64,000 nt of DNA, taken from positions 744,001 to 808,000 of the forward strand of contig NZ_CP061296.1 in the NCBI RefSeq assembly GCF_018687555.1, written 5' to 3'. Within the stretch, counting starts at the first letter, position 1. Each line of letters opens with the position of its first letter. A program made the position numbers and the translations under genes. This stretch comes from Polynucleobacter sp. MWH-P3-07-1 (GTDB taxonomy: Bacteria > Pseudomonadota > Gammaproteobacteria > Burkholderiales > Burkholderiaceae). Of this stretch, positions 1-9,321 are shown piece after piece. Under the pieces are notes generated by a model. It searched no databases and was not told the origin of the DNA. It worked only from the letters and a program-made list of their open reading frames with translations.

Positions 1-1032
1 CGTAAGGGCTCGGTCTACATCGTCAAGCCCAAAATGCATAGCCCTGAAGAAGTTGCTTTTGCTAGCGAACTTTTTGCTCGAGTCGAGAAACTCCTCGGCT
101 TACCAGTAGATACTGTGAAACTGGGCATCATGGATGAAGAGCGCCGCATGAGTGCCAACATCAAAGCAGCGATTGCTGCTGCTGGTGCCCGCGTGGCCTT
201 TATTAATACTGGTTTCTTAGACCGCACTGGCGATGAAATGCACACCTCCATGCATGCCGGCCCAATGATGCGTAAGGGTGATATGAAAACCAGTAAATGG
301 TTATCTGCCTATGAGCGGCGCAACGTCTTTGCTGGCTTGGATTGCGGTCTACGCGGCCGTGCTCAAATTGGTAAAGGGATGTGGGCGATGCCCGATCTCA
401 TGAAAGCCATGGTCGAACAAAAGATTGTGCATCCTAAAGCCGGTGCCAATACTGCTTGGGTGCCATCACCTACAGCAGCGACCTTGCACGCTTTGCATTA
501 TCACCAAGTCAATGTGGCGCAGATTCAGCAAGAGATGGAAAAACTCGATACTGCTGCTGAAGCCGAAGCGCTCCTCGATGATTTATTAACGATTCCAGTA
601 GATCCTAAGGCCAGCTGGTCTAAAGAAGAGGTTCAGCAAGAGTTAGACAACAATTGCCAAGGTATTCTTGGTTATGTAGTGCGCTGGATCGATCAAGGCG
701 TAGGTTGCTCAAAAGTACCAGATATTCATAATGTGGGCTTGATGGAAGACCGCGCTACCTTGCGTATCTCTAGTCAGCATATTGCTAACTGGTTATTGCA
801 TGGCATTGTGACTGAGGCACAAGTGAACGAAACCCTACAAAGAATGGCTAAGGTGGTAGATGGTCAAAATGCTGGCGATCCACTTTATATACCCATGATG
901 CCGAACTATCAAGACTCCTATGCTTACAAAGCGGCCAGTGATTTGATTTTCAAAGGACTCGAGCAACCCAACGGCTATACCGAGCCATTGCTGCATGCTT
1001 GGCGTTTGGTGGTGAAGAAAGCACAGGCTTAA
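1..1032 (+). CDS. glcB: malate synthase G, C-terminal part (5' end outside window)
   Basis: This is the last 343 codons of malate synthase G, the single-chain enzyme that condenses glyoxylate and acetyl-CoA to malate in the glyoxylate bypass. The reading frame is open from base 1, so the N-terminal part lies to the left. Visible family hallmarks are the stretch [16 protein letters not shown] (about bases 220-270) and the segment [10 protein letters not shown]...[13 protein letters not shown] (about 703-780), which in characterised malate synthase G carries the active-site cysteine and the catalytic aspartate. The stop is at 1030-1032. It would work with the mdh, gltA and sdh genes found at the other end of the window. 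Confidence 0.95.
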   Translation, partial: RKGSVYIVKPKMHSPEEVAFASELFARVEKLLGLPVDTVKLGIMDEERRMSANIKAAIAAAGARVAFINTGFLDRTGDEMHTSMHAGPMMRKGDMKTSKWLSAYERRNVFAGLDCGLRGRAQIGKGMWAMPDLMKAMVEQKIVHPKAGANTAWVPSPTAATLHALHYHQVNVAQIQQEMEKLDTAAEAEALLDDLLTIPVDPKASWSKEEVQQELDNNCQGILGYVVRWIDQGVGCSKVPDIHNVGLMEDRATLRISSQHIANWLLHGIVTEAQVNETLQRMAKVVDGQNAGDPLYIPMMPNYQDSYAYKAASDLIFKGLEQPNGYTEPLLHAWRLVVKKAQA

Positions 1033-1047
1033 GTTACTCCCGAGTAA

Positions 1048-1547
1048 TTGCATTCTTTGTTTGGATTCTTAAAACAGTTTCTGTCGCCACTCCATTCCAC
1101 TCGCTTTGAGTGGAATGATGGCGGTAGACTAGCTGCAGGATTTCAGGGTGGAGCAGGAGATTGCGTTGTTAGGGCGATCGCGATAGCCGCTGATAAACCC
1201 TATCTAGAAGTCTACGAAGATCTGCGTGAGGCCAATGCGTCCTATGCAGCCAATAAAAAGAATCGATTAGCCAGAAGTTTGAACGCTAGGGGCTCATCGC
1301 CGCGTAATGGTAATCATCGTGATGTCTTTCATGATTACATCCTCAAGCAGGGGTTTGCTTGGGTGCCTACTATGCAAGTTGGTGGTGGTTGCCAAGTACA
1401 CCTAAGGGCAGGGAACTCCCCCATGGCAAACTCATTGTGAGATTATCAAAGCACCTCACGGCAGTGATTGATGGTGTGATTCAGGATACGCACGATCCTT
1501 CTAGGGGTGGCAAGCGTTGCGTTTACGGCTACTACATCAAGCAATAA
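1048..1547 (+). pseudogene. conserved hypothetical protein, interrupted by a one-base frameshift
   Basis: A protein starting at a TTG (1048; a second in-frame TTG at 1057) reads FEWNDGGR, AGDCVVRAIAIA and a region ending GCQVHLRAG before it hits a stop at 1438-1440. From the same place the +2 frame continues as ELPHGKLIVRLSKHLTAV and TRGG-like KRCVYGYYIKQ up to a stop at 1545-1547. Adding one G to the GGG run at 1411-1413 joins both halves into one smooth protein of about 165 residues. I recognise the joined sequence as a conserved uncharacterised family; its AGDC...HLTAVIDG pattern is reminiscent of a papain-like or peptidase-like fold, but the function is unknown. It is either a recent pseudogene or a homopolymer sequencing error. 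No ATG start is available, and it lies 15 bases after glcB. Confidence 0.7.
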
Positions 1548-1551
1548 ACAT

Positions 1552-2058
1552 TTAGAGCAAGAAGAACTTCTTGCCTTCATATTTCTTGCGCCAAGCCGCT
1601 TTATAAGTTTGCGTCATATCGATCATCGCTGAAGTGGTCCAGGCCAAGCAAAAGAAACCCGATAAAGCGATATAAAACGCAAGACTCTTTCTGCCATAGG
1701 GCAAAACATCCTCAACAAATCCAATGGTGGTGTAGCAACTGCCAGCAAATAAAACCGCTTTGACGACATTGGGTAGAAATCCTAAGACAGCCAGATAAAA
1801 TCCCCAGACATAAATTTCAAACACATGAACTAGGGCAATACGGATAAAAGAAAGATAAAACTGGACAAAGACCCAGTTATATTTTTTATCCTCTATATGC
1901 TCAATAGAATATTGATCAAAACGCATCAATAAGCGATTCACAACGGTGCCATGAATCATCAGAGTGCCAATCACGCCCAGTACACCAATCAAAAGATCGG
2001 TGAATATATAGCTTGGCGCAAGGTCGCTAATATCAATAGAAAGATTGAAAAAAGGCAT
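1552..2058 (-). CDS. two-transmembrane ion channel family protein
   Basis: A 168-residue integral membrane protein. Hydrophobic helices are visible at about residues 17-35, 65-95 and 130-150, and before the last helix there is a pore-loop-like segment SCYTTIGFVEDVLP (about 107-120). This matches the shape of the Ion_trans_2 potassium channel module (pore helix, TxGF filter, outer helix). The filter here is TTIGF followed by V-E-D rather than the usual TVGYG or TIGFGD, so K+ selectivity cannot be assumed. No cytoplasmic RCK or cyclic-nucleotide domain is attached. The gene is convergent with the preceding frameshifted gene, with only 4 bases between the stops. Confidence 0.7.
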   Translation of the reverse strand: MPFFNLSIDISDLAPSYIFTDLLIGVLGVIGTLMIHGTVVNRLLMRFDQYSIEHIEDKKYNWVFVQFYLSFIRIALVHVFEIYVWGFYLAVLGFLPNVVKAVLFAGSCYTTIGFVEDVLPYGRKSLAFYIALSGFFCLAWTTSAMIDMTQTYKAAWRKKYEGKKFFLL

Positions 2059-2147
2059 TTTTTGTCTGTCTCAATAAATGAATGGTTTACAGCATTTTTA
2101 GCGCTAAAGCCTGATAATAGGGTATTCCATTAGTAGAGTAGCTTATT

Positions 2148-3392
2148 GTGACCCATCATCCTCATCCTGGCGCTGCCAACAATAAAGAACGCTTCTTTCT
2201 TCTTGCCCTAGCTGGAATCCAGTTCACCCATATTCTGGATTTTATGATCATGATGCCCCTGGGCCCGATTTTCATCAAAGTCCTCAATATCAATACCCAC
2301 CAATTTGGCCTATTGCTCTCTTCATATACTTTTGCTGCAGCTGCCTCTGGGATCTTTGCTACTTACTATATTGACCGTTTTGAAAGACGCCAGTTATTGC
2401 TCAGTCTGTATGCCTGCTTCATTGCGGCTACGGTGATTTGTGGCCTTGCCCCCAGCTATTCCATCCTATTTATTGCTCGGGCATTTGCTGGTGCCTTTGG
2501 CGGCATTTTGGGATCTTTAGTGCAAACCATTATTGCGGATGCCATTCCATTTGAGCGCAGAGGTAAGGCCTTGGGCACAGTGATGGCCTCATTCTCGGTA
2601 TCGACAGTTGCAGGAGTGCCGCTGAGCTTGTTCTTGGCAAACCATATCCCTTCATTGGGTTGGCGTGCACCATTCTTTTTTATCGCCATCGTCTCCTGCG
2701 TGATCTTATATTTAGCTTATCGCAATATCCCCAAGATCGAAGGACACCTCGCTCACGTTCATGTCGGCAGTCGTTTCCAGCAGATCTATCAAATAGCCTT
2801 TGCGCCTAAGCATCTCAAAGCCTTTGGTTTCATGTTCCTCATCATGATGACGGGCTTTACAGTGATCCCGTACATTGCCCTTTATCTCACCACGAATGTG
2901 GGAATTGCGAATGACTACATTTCTTTGGTGTATCTGTGTGGGGGAGTGGCAACGCTAATCACCTCACGTTATATTGGCCATCTGGCTGACAAATATGGCA
3001 AGGTATCCGTATTTAAAGTTTTGGCCATTGTGAGTTTGGTACCACTGCTGGTGACAACGAACTTAGTGCCAGTTCCACTATGGTTGGTACTCATCAATTC
3101 CACTTCATTCTTTATTCTGATTTCTGGTCGGATGATTCCAGCGATGGCCATCATTAGCCAAGTGGTGGATGCCAAGATTAGGGGGACTTTCATGAGTCTG
3201 ATTGGTTCAGTGCAAATGTTTGCATCAGGAGTTGCATCAGTCGTTGCCGGGGCAGTAGTGACGATTGGGGCGGACGGGAATATGCAACATTACAATCTGG
3301 TTGGATTCGGGGCGGCGGCCTGTGGTTTGTTAACCTATTACTTAGTTGGTCGTATTCATTCAGATCAACAACCCGCTCCATCGAGCCATTAA
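2148..3392 (+). CDS. MFS transporter
   Basis: A 414-residue protein with about twelve hydrophobic helices, starting at GTG 2148. It has the major facilitator pattern: a first helix FILDFMIMMPLGPIFI (about 26-45), the cytoplasmic loop 2-3 motif YIDRFERRQLL (about 77-87) and, in the second half, HLADKYGKVSVFK (about 279-291). The closest functional group is the arabinose-efflux-permease/drug:H+ antiporter type, so export of a small organic compound is likely, but the substrate cannot be deduced. It is followed after 27 bases by the dienelactone hydrolase gene and may be co-transcribed with it. Confidence 0.85.
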   Translation: MTHHPHPGAANNKERFFLLALAGIQFTHILDFMIMMPLGPIFIKVLNINTHQFGLLLSSYTFAAAASGIFATYYIDRFERRQLLLSLYACFIAATVICGLAPSYSILFIARAFAGAFGGILGSLVQTIIADAIPFERRGKALGTVMASFSVSTVAGVPLSLFLANHIPSLGWRAPFFFIAIVSCVILYLAYRNIPKIEGHLAHVHVGSRFQQIYQIAFAPKHLKAFGFMFLIMMTGFTVIPYIALYLTTNVGIANDYISLVYLCGGVATLITSRYIGHLADKYGKVSVFKVLAIVSLVPLLVTTNLVPVPLWLVLINSTSFFILISGRMIPAMAIISQVVDAKIRGTFMSLIGSVQMFASGVASVVAGAVVTIGADGNMQHYNLVGFGAAACGLLTYYLVGRIHSDQQPAPSSH

Positions 3393-3419
3393 GATTACTT
3401 TCTATAGAAGAGTGAAGTC

Positions 3420-4106
3420 ATGATCCAATATCCAAGACCCGATGGTCAGATCGTTAATGCCTATCTCGCTGAACCTGCCAATCCAAGTCATGCGCCTGGA
3501 ATTGTGGTGATTCAAGAATGGTGGGGCTTAAATGAGCAGATTAAAGGAGTGGCTGATCAATTAGCCCAGGCAGGCTACCGAGCCTTGGTCCCTGATTTAT
3601 ATCGCGGTCAGCTTGCTTTGGAAGCCAATGAGGCAGAGCACTTAATGCAAGGACTGAATTTTGGCGATGCGGCGGGGCAGGATATTCGTGGGGCGGTGCA
3701 ATACCTCAAAAAAACAGGCAGCCCCAAAGTGGCTGTTACTGGATTTTGTATGGGTGGAGCACTGACTGTTTTATCGGCCTGTAATGTTCCTGAGCTAGAC
3801 GCAACAGTAGTTTGGTACGGCTATCCACCTCTGGAGTTTGTCAACCCTAAAGCGATTACCAAACCGATGCTTGCGCATTGGGCTCTGCACGATGATGCTT
3901 TTGCGATCAGCGGAGTAGATCAACTCGAAAATATGCTCAATGATGCAGGATCACCAATTGAGTTTTATCGCTACGATGCCAAACATGCATTTGCTAATGA
4001 AGAAGCAGACGCTCGTAACTTGCCGTATCTGAAATATCATGGCGAGGCAGCCACGCTTGCTTGGGAAAGAACCATGTCCTTTCTCAAGGCCCAATTAAGC
4101 GCCTAA
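3420..4106 (+). CDS. dienelactone hydrolase family protein
   Basis: A cytoplasmic alpha/beta hydrolase of 228 residues, the usual length for the DLH family. The nucleophile is a cysteine, C110 in GFCMGG, and the remaining triad is visible as an aspartate in LHDD (about 158-159) and a histidine in AKHAFAN (H189). The EWWGL segment at about 33-37 is the conserved glutamate loop that keeps the cysteine inactive until substrate binds. True dienelactone hydrolases act in chloroaromatic degradation; no such pathway genes are nearby, so the physiological ester substrate is unknown. The final ATG region overlaps a spurious upstream start of the next gene. Confidence 0.9.
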   Translation: MIQYPRPDGQIVNAYLAEPANPSHAPGIVVIQEWWGLNEQIKGVADQLAQAGYRALVPDLYRGQLALEANEAEHLMQGLNFGDAAGQDIRGAVQYLKKTGSPKVAVTGFCMGGALTVLSACNVPELDATVVWYGYPPLEFVNPKAITKPMLAHWALHDDAFAISGVDQLENMLNDAGSPIEFYRYDAKHAFANEEADARNLPYLKYHGEAATLAWERTMSFLKAQLSA

Positions 4107-4120
4107 AACGAAGATTTTGT

Positions 4121-4618
4121 ATGCATCTCTATTCTGAAAACCTCGCTATCGAAATCGCAGACTATTACCGTAATCTGAGCTTAGGTCATGGCGTCATTCC
4201 CAAAGTATTTACATTGGTAAACGGCGATGGTGATCAATACCTCTTTTTCATCGATGATTTGCGCATGGAAAAGCAGGAGGAGACCCAATTCTTATCCTAT
4301 ATTGTTCAGGCCCATGATGCAGTCTCTTATGCACGTGGCACACTCATTATTCTGGATAAAAAACAAGAGCTGATTGAGTTTGCGGTGATCGACCGAGATA
4401 GTCCAGAAGCAATCGTTTGTTCGGCTGAGCTCACCCGCGATATGGATGAAAAGCCCATTGGCCTAACTGAGTTTGAAAAGACGCTAGTACCCAAGGGCAG
4501 TATTGTATTTAATGGACTTTTTGATCCCATCAAACTATCTGATCGGACAATTGAGGACTATGAGAGCCTCTGGGATGAGATGAAATCCAAAATCTTGCAT
4601 CGCTCAATGGCAATTTAA
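4121..4618 (+). CDS. hypothetical protein
   Basis: A 165-residue soluble, acidic protein without signal peptide or membrane segment. I chose ATG 4121, 14 bases after the hydrolase stop, rather than an upstream in-frame start at 4061 that would run into the hydrolase gene. No catalytic motif is recognisable. The sequence has alternating hydrophobic strands (VFTLVNGDGDQYLFFIDDL near residue 30-45, GTLIILDKKQELIEFAVID near 70-90), suggesting a small mixed alpha/beta fold. It is probably in an operon with the transporter and hydrolase. Function unknown. Confidence 0.6.
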   Translation: MHLYSENLAIEIADYYRNLSLGHGVIPKVFTLVNGDGDQYLFFIDDLRMEKQEETQFLSYIVQAHDAVSYARGTLIILDKKQELIEFAVIDRDSPEAIVCSAELTRDMDEKPIGLTEFEKTLVPKGSIVFNGLFDPIKLSDRTIEDYESLWDEMKSKILHRSMAI

Positions 4619-4702
4619 GGACTTACATGCTGCTCTTGTATTATGGGCTTATCAACTTACTGTAACCACCAGCAGCATCCAAACACTAAAAACCACATAC
4701 CT

Positions 4703-5521
4703 ATGAAACATCTCAATCAATTACTGATCCTCATTCTTCTGAGCTTGGCAAGCAACTTTGCCATTGCACAAACTGGAGGAAATACTGTTTTAGTGCTTGT
4801 TAATGGTGCCAAGATTACCTCGGGTCAGCTCAATGATTGGGTCAATGTGGCTGTTTCCGAAGGGGCAAAAGATAGTCCTGAACTGCGTCAATCGATTATG
4901 AATGACTTGATCTTGCGTGAGGCCGTTTCACAAGATGCCAAAAAAACTGGGCTACTCACTGCTGGGAACAATGCTTTCAAGATTAAAGTGGCAGAGCAAA
5001 ATGCTGTACTTGAACTATGGTTTGCACAGTACTTCAAGGCGCATCCTCTATCAGAGGCTGATGTCAAAGCGGAATATGAAAAACAAGTTGCTTTGAGTAA
5101 AGAACCGCAAAACAACAAAGAGTACAAGCTCTCACAGATTGTGGTGGGTAGCGAGTCGGAGGCAAATCAAATCATTGCACAACTCAATAAAGGCACATCC
5201 TTTGCAAGCTTGGCCCAAGAGAAGTCGCTTGATAAAAATTCAGGATCAAGAGGCGGAGTGATGGGCTGGGCCTTGCCAAGCCAATTAGTGCCACCAATTA
5301 ATGAGATTGTTGTCAGTATGACGAAGGGTCAGTTCACTCTTAAGCCAATTCAGACCAGCAATGGTTGGCATATCGTGATGGTCGACGATGTTAAGCCTTT
5401 CGTAATCCCCAGCTTTGACGATGCTAAGGCGGGTATTGCGCAAGCCTTGGTGCAACAAAGACGCCAAGAGGCAGTGGGTGCGCTGATGAAGACGATCAAA
5501 ATTAGCCAACCCGGTAAGTAA
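4703..5521 (+). CDS. periplasmic parvulin-type peptidyl-prolyl isomerase
   Basis: A 272-residue exported foldase of the PpiC/SurA-like type. A signal peptide is clear in the first 22 residues (LLILILLSLASNF, cleavage after AIA); this decides for ATG 4703 over an upstream in-frame ATG at 4643. The N-terminal helical half (about 25-135) resembles SurA/PrsA chaperone arms, and the parvulin domain spans about 140-235 with EYKLSQIVV, the basic/serine-rich NSGSRGGVMGWA and the closing NGWHIVMVDDV. It would catalyse proline cis-trans isomerisation in outer membrane or secreted proteins. It is shorter than SurA and has one parvulin domain. Confidence 0.88.
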   Translation: MKHLNQLLILILLSLASNFAIAQTGGNTVLVLVNGAKITSGQLNDWVNVAVSEGAKDSPELRQSIMNDLILREAVSQDAKKTGLLTAGNNAFKIKVAEQNAVLELWFAQYFKAHPLSEADVKAEYEKQVALSKEPQNNKEYKLSQIVVGSESEANQIIAQLNKGTSFASLAQEKSLDKNSGSRGGVMGWALPSQLVPPINEIVVSMTKGQFTLKPIQTSNGWHIVMVDDVKPFVIPSFDDAKAGIAQALVQQRRQEAVGALMKTIKISQPGK

Positions 5522-5557
5522 ATTGAGAGCAGGGCGAGAATAGGCGAGGCAAGGACG

Positions 5558-5917
5558 ATGTTGGAGACTACCTTAGGTTTAGCTCAAATTATTCGCTATG
5601 TCAGCGATGTGATGGATGCTTTAGGGGTTGCCGTTGTTTCCTTGGGAGTTCTTTGGGGCTTATTGGGCTTCATGAGAAACATCGCCCAACGACCTATCGA
5701 TGATTCCTATAAAGCCTTCCGAGATCAGATCATTCGTGCCTTATTGCTTGGCTTAGAAATTCTGGTAGCCAGCGATATTATCCGTACTGTTGCGATTAAC
5801 CCGACCTTAATGAGCGTTGCCATTTTGGGCGCCATTATCACTCTGCGGTGTTTCTTGAGTTGGTCTCTGACTCTCGAAATGACTGGCAGGTGGCCTTGGC
5901 AGACCACTGAAAAATAG
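5558..5917 (+). CDS. DUF1622 family membrane protein
   Basis: A 119-residue protein with three hydrophobic helices (about 20-38, 65-82 and 85-103) and the conserved segment F-R-x-x-I-x-R-A-L-L-L-G-L-E-I-L-V-A-S-D-I that I associate with the DUF1622 family. This is a widespread small inner-membrane protein of unknown function. It follows the parvulin gene by 36 bases on the same strand. A hairpin with a T-run at 6050-6067, beyond the antisense tRNA gene, may end its transcript. Confidence 0.8.
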   Translation: MLETTLGLAQIIRYVSDVMDALGVAVVSLGVLWGLLGFMRNIAQRPIDDSYKAFRDQIIRALLLGLEILVASDIIRTVAINPTLMSVAILGAIITLRCFLSWSLTLEMTGRWPWQTTEK

Positions 5918-5922
5918 AAGTT

Positions 5923-6009
5923 TGGTGCCCAGAAAGGGACTCGAACCCCCACAATCTTTCGATCGCCAGCACCTGAAGCTGGTGCGTCTACCAATTTCGC
6001 CATCTGGGC
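5923..6009 (-). tRNA. tRNA-Leu(CAG)
   Basis: Read on the minus strand the 87 bases fold as a class II tRNA. The acceptor stem is GCCCAGA / TCTGGGC, the D-loop contains GAAATTGGTAGACGC, the anticodon stem-loop is CCAGC-TTCAGGT-GCTGG with anticodon CAG, there is a long variable arm as expected for leucine, the T-loop is GGTTCGAGTCC, and CCA is encoded (5923-5925). It decodes CUG leucine codons. A perfect TATAAT lies 9 bases before its 5' end. Confidence 0.97.
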
Positions 6010-6017
6010 GTGCCTCT

Positions 6018-6023
6018 ATTATA
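6018..6023 (-). promoter_or_regulatory. -10 box of the tRNA-Leu promoter
   Basis: The minus strand reads TATAAT exactly, placing the start point around 6010-6012, just before the mature tRNA 5' end at 6009. No good -35 hexamer is seen 16-18 bases upstream, so the promoter is supported by the -10 match and the position only. Confidence 0.55.
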
Positions 6024-6049
6024 GGGGAAGCTGACTTTCTGATGTTTTG

Positions 6050-6067
6050 AGCCCCTTTGGGGCTTTT
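6050..6067 (+). terminator. short hairpin with T-run between tRNA-Leu and rnr
   Basis: AGCCCC and GGGGCT pair around a TTT loop and are followed by TTTT on the plus strand. It could end the transcript of the parvulin and DUF1622 genes before rnr. The stem is only six pairs and the T-run is short, so the efficiency is uncertain. Confidence 0.4.
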
Positions 6068-6163
6068 CCAAAGAGGACACGCTGATTTGATACAGTTGGT
6101 CTAGTAAATAACAAAAATGGCTTTAAATTAGCTGTATACGGCAAGTAATGCCAAAGGAAATCA

Positions 6164-8554
6164 ATGCGTAAAGCAGATCATGTGGTGCCACGCGATGAGA
6201 ATCGTTTAGGTACCGTTCAAGGCCACAGAGATGGTTTTGGTTTTGTAATCCCCGATGATGGTGGTGAGGATATCTTCCTCTCCGAAAAAGAGATGTCCCG
6301 CGTCATGCACGGTGATCGTGTCCATGTCAAAGTTTTAGGGACCGATCGTAGAGGTCGTCCAGAAGGTCAAATTGTTGAAGTTGTAGTGCATGCCAATAAG
6401 CTCGTCATTGGTCGTCTATTGAATGAAAACGGAGTACTCATTGTTGCACCCGAAGATAAGCGAATCGGCCATGACATTCTGATACCGCCTAAGGGTCAGG
6501 GTATTGCTAAACTCGGTCAAGTGGTTAGCGTTGAAATCATCGACTATCCAGATAGCTATCGCCAAGCGGTAGGGAGAGTTGTTGAAGTATTAGGTGAGAT
6601 TGACGACCCTGGTATGGAAATTGAGATCGCTGTCCGCAAGTATGGTGTGCCCCATGAGTTTTCTGCTGCTGCCATGAAAGAAGCAGCAGCATTGCCCGAT
6701 ACGGTTCAGCAAGCTGACCTAGAAGGTCGAGTCGATCTGCGTGACGTACCTCTCGTTACGATTGATGGCGCCGATGCCCGTGACTTTGACGATGCGGTCT
6801 ATGCCGAACCAGTGATGTACGGCAAGAGTAAAGCCTGGCGACTGATTGTGGCTATCGCTGACGTATCGCACTACGTTAAACCTGGCCACCCATTAGATGA
6901 TGATGGCTTACTACGAGCAACCTCAGTCTATTTCCCAAGACGCGTCATTCCGATGTTGCCTGAGAAGATCTCGAATGGTCTGTGCTCTCTGAACCCTGGA
7001 GTTGATCGACTCTGTATGGTTTGCGATTCTGTAGTGGATAACAACGGCATCGTATTGGCTTATCAGTTTTATCCAGCGGTAATGCATTCTGCGCAACGCT
7101 TTACCTATGACATCGTCTGGGAGATTCTCTCAAACAGCAAAGGACCCGAGGCGGCGCGCTTTGCTGAGTTCCGACCATTGCTCATGAATTTGTATTCTCT
7201 TTATAAGATCTTGTTATCTGCTAGAGAAAAGCGTGGCGCGATTGAATTTGAGACTACCGAAACCCAGATTATCAGTAATGAGCTGGGTAAGATCATGCGC
7301 ATTGAGCCCCGTACGCGGAACGACGCACATCGCTTGATCGAAGAATGTATGTTGACGGCCAACGTCTGTGCTGCCGACTTTATCGAGAAAAACAAGCACC
7401 TGGGTTTATATCGAGTGCACGGGGAGCCTTCTGAAGAGAAGCTCGTGACCCTACGCCAAGTTCTGCGTACTTCTGGCCTTTCATTAGGCGGTGGTGATAA
7501 ACCTAAGCCACGCGACTTTGCCAAGTTGATTCAGGAAGTCAAAGAGCGCCCCGATGCCAATATGCTGCAGTCAGTGGTTTTGCGCTCGATGCAACAAGCG
7601 ATGTATCAACCCGATAACGAAGGTCACTTTGGTCTAGCCTATCCTGCGTATTCTCATTTCACGAGCCCGATTCGCCGCTATCCCGATCTATTAACCCATC
7701 GGGTGATCAAAGCGATTCTGCAGAAGAAGCCTTACGTTCCAGTCCTGCCACCCAAAGTGCCTCTGAACTTAACCTTGCCTCGTAAAGGTAAAGCACGTCA
7801 GAACGCAGTCGATGCTAAAAAATCCCATACGGATGCGAAGACTGCAGCAGAGAAGGGCACTAAGCTACCAAAAGGTGCTAATGCGGCATTACCCATTTGG
7901 GGTCAGTTGGGTGTGCACTGCTCATCGAATGAACGCCGAGCTGATGAGGCATCCCGAGACGTAGAAGCATGGCTCAAGTGCTATTACATGCGCGATCATC
8001 TAGGTCAAGAGTATGCTGGCACCGTTACTAGTGTGGCTAGCTTTGGTTTATTTATTCAGCTGGAGAACCTCTTTGTTGAGGGCATGGTCCATGTCACAGA
8101 ATTGGGTGGGGATTATTTCCAATACGATGAAGCGCGCCAAGAATTGCGTGGTGAAAGAACCGGCATTCGCTATCGCTTAGGTGACAGAATGCATGTGTTG
8201 GTTAGCCGGGTGGACTTAGACGCCCGCAAAATTGAATTTAGCCTCATGAAGACCGTTGGCGCTGAGCCCGGTAACAATTTCAATCGACGCTCGATGGTCT
8301 TAGCAACTGAAACTGGTAGACCAAATAAAAAAGCCGCCTCCAAGAAATCACGGCCTCAGAGTAAAACACCTCAGAAGCCTAGTGGCATTAATACCAACGC
8401 AGCGAAAACTGCAGGTAACCTTGGTGCCTCTCAATCTAAAGGGAAGTCAAACCGTAAGAGTGGTAAGGCCAAGCCAGCCGGCACTGGACGGATACCCGGT
8501 AAAGCTGCCGGTAGCAAACCCCCAGTGCGCAATACCAAAGCGCGACGTAAATAA
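6164..8554 (+). CDS. rnr: ribonuclease R
   Basis: A 796-residue 3'-5' exoribonuclease that degrades structured RNA, including rRNA and tmRNA-tagged messages. Cold-shock domains are at about 15-160 ([16 protein letters not shown]), the RNB catalytic domain at about 190-525 with the metal-binding acidic motif [12 protein letters not shown], and an S1 domain at about 620-705 ([17 protein letters not shown]). Between RNB and S1 there is an extra basic, alanine/lysine-rich linker of about 50 residues ([16 protein letters not shown]...), and the C-terminus is a long Lys/Ser/Ala-rich tail of about 80 residues. Start ATG 6164 has an AAAGGA ribosome site at 6153-6158. rlmB follows after 11 bases, as in many proteobacteria. 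Confidence 0.96.
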   Translation: MRKADHVVPRDENRLGTVQGHRDGFGFVIPDDGGEDIFLSEKEMSRVMHGDRVHVKVLGTDRRGRPEGQIVEVVVHANKLVIGRLLNENGVLIVAPEDKRIGHDILIPPKGQGIAKLGQVVSVEIIDYPDSYRQAVGRVVEVLGEIDDPGMEIEIAVRKYGVPHEFSAAAMKEAAALPDTVQQADLEGRVDLRDVPLVTIDGADARDFDDAVYAEPVMYGKSKAWRLIVAIADVSHYVKPGHPLDDDGLLRATSVYFPRRVIPMLPEKISNGLCSLNPGVDRLCMVCDSVVDNNGIVLAYQFYPAVMHSAQRFTYDIVWEILSNSKGPEAARFAEFRPLLMNLYSLYKILLSAREKRGAIEFETTETQIISNELGKIMRIEPRTRNDAHRLIEECMLTANVCAADFIEKNKHLGLYRVHGEPSEEKLVTLRQVLRTSGLSLGGGDKPKPRDFAKLIQEVKERPDANMLQSVVLRSMQQAMYQPDNEGHFGLAYPAYSHFTSPIRRYPDLLTHRVIKAILQKKPYVPVLPPKVPLNLTLPRKGKARQNAVDAKKSHTDAKTAAEKGTKLPKGANAALPIWGQLGVHCSSNERRADEASRDVEAWLKCYYMRDHLGQEYAGTVTSVASFGLFIQLENLFVEGMVHVTELGGDYFQYDEARQELRGERTGIRYRLGDRMHVLVSRVDLDARKIEFSLMKTVGAEPGNNFNRRSMVLATETGRPNKKAASKKSRPQSKTPQKPSGINTNAAKTAGNLGASQSKGKSNRKSGKAKPAGTGRIPGKAAGSKPPVRNTKARRK

Positions 8555-8565
8555 GTAGAACCAAT

Positions 8566-9321
8566 ATGAAACAAATCTTAGTAGGATTTCATGCGGTGCA
8601 AGCTCGCTTGAGAGTGGACCCTGACAGCTTGAAGTCTGTTTATTTTGATCCCAGTCGGCGTGATCGTCGTATGGGGGATTTTCTGAAGCAGGCGGAAGAG
8701 ATCTTGGGAGAGCGTCTGCATGCTGCAGATGCAGAGCGTTTACATAAGCTGACAGGGCACGATCGCCACCAAGGCGTCGTGGCTTTGGCAGAAAAGATGA
8801 CAGTTGCTCGGACAATTACCGAAGTTGTTGAGGATGTCGAGGCGCAACAAGAGAAAGCACTCTTCTTAGTATTGGATGGCGTGACTGATCCCCATAACTT
8901 TGGTGCCTGCTTGCGTGTCGCTGATGGCGCTGGCGTTGATGCCGTAGTCATTCCAAAAGATCGGTCTGCCTCAATTAATGCCACGGTGAGTAAAGTCTCT
9001 AGCGGTGCATCAGAAGTGATGCCCGTCATTACCGTCACCAATCTGGTGCGCAGTATGAAAGAGATGCAAGAGGCCGGTGTTTGGTTGATTGGTACAGACG
9101 ACGAAGCCGAAAAATCCATCTACGATATTGATCTCACAGGCCCCATTGGGATTGTGATGGGTGCCGAAGGTGAGGGCATGCGCCGACTCACCAAGGAAAC
9201 CTGTGATGAGTTGGTCCGAATTCCGATGCAAGGCGTTGTGGAAAGCCTCAACGTTTCGGTAGCGAGTGGCGTTTGTCTATACGAGGCCCTGAGGCAGCGC
9301 TTAGCTAAGCAAGTTCTCTAG
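8566..9321 (+). CDS. rlmB: 23S rRNA (guanosine-2251-2'-O)-methyltransferase
   Basis: A 251-residue SpoU/TrmH-family enzyme that methylates the ribose of G2251 in the peptidyl-transferase P loop of 23S rRNA. The N-terminal substrate-binding domain (about 1-75, GFHAVQARL...) precedes the knotted SPOUT domain with [18 protein letters not shown] (motif 1), [11 protein letters not shown] (motif 2) and [15 protein letters not shown] (motif 3). It is the second gene of an rnr-rlmB operon. Its last 21 bases overlap the end of the convergent tal gene. Confidence 0.95.
   Translation: MKQILVGFHAVQARLRVDPDSLKSVYFDPSRRDRRMGDFLKQAEEILGERLHAADAERLHKLTGHDRHQGVVALAEKMTVARTITEVVEDVEAQQEKALFLVLDGVTDPHNFGACLRVADGAGVDAVVIPKDRSASINATVSKVSSGASEVMPVITVTNLVRSMKEMQEAGVWLIGTDDEAEKSIYDIDLTGPIGIVMGAEGEGMRRLTKETCDELVRIPMQGVVESLNVSVASGVCLYEALRQRLAKQVL

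Noticed and set aside
2148..2160. A closer ATG start for the MFS transporter
   Set aside because: The next in-frame ATG codons lie within the first membrane helix, so GTG 2148 is the only start that keeps the full transporter.
8640..9119. Minus-strand open frame of 159 codons within rlmB
   Set aside because: Antisense shadow of the well-supported rlmB gene; no domain and unusual Ser/Thr/Cys-rich composition.
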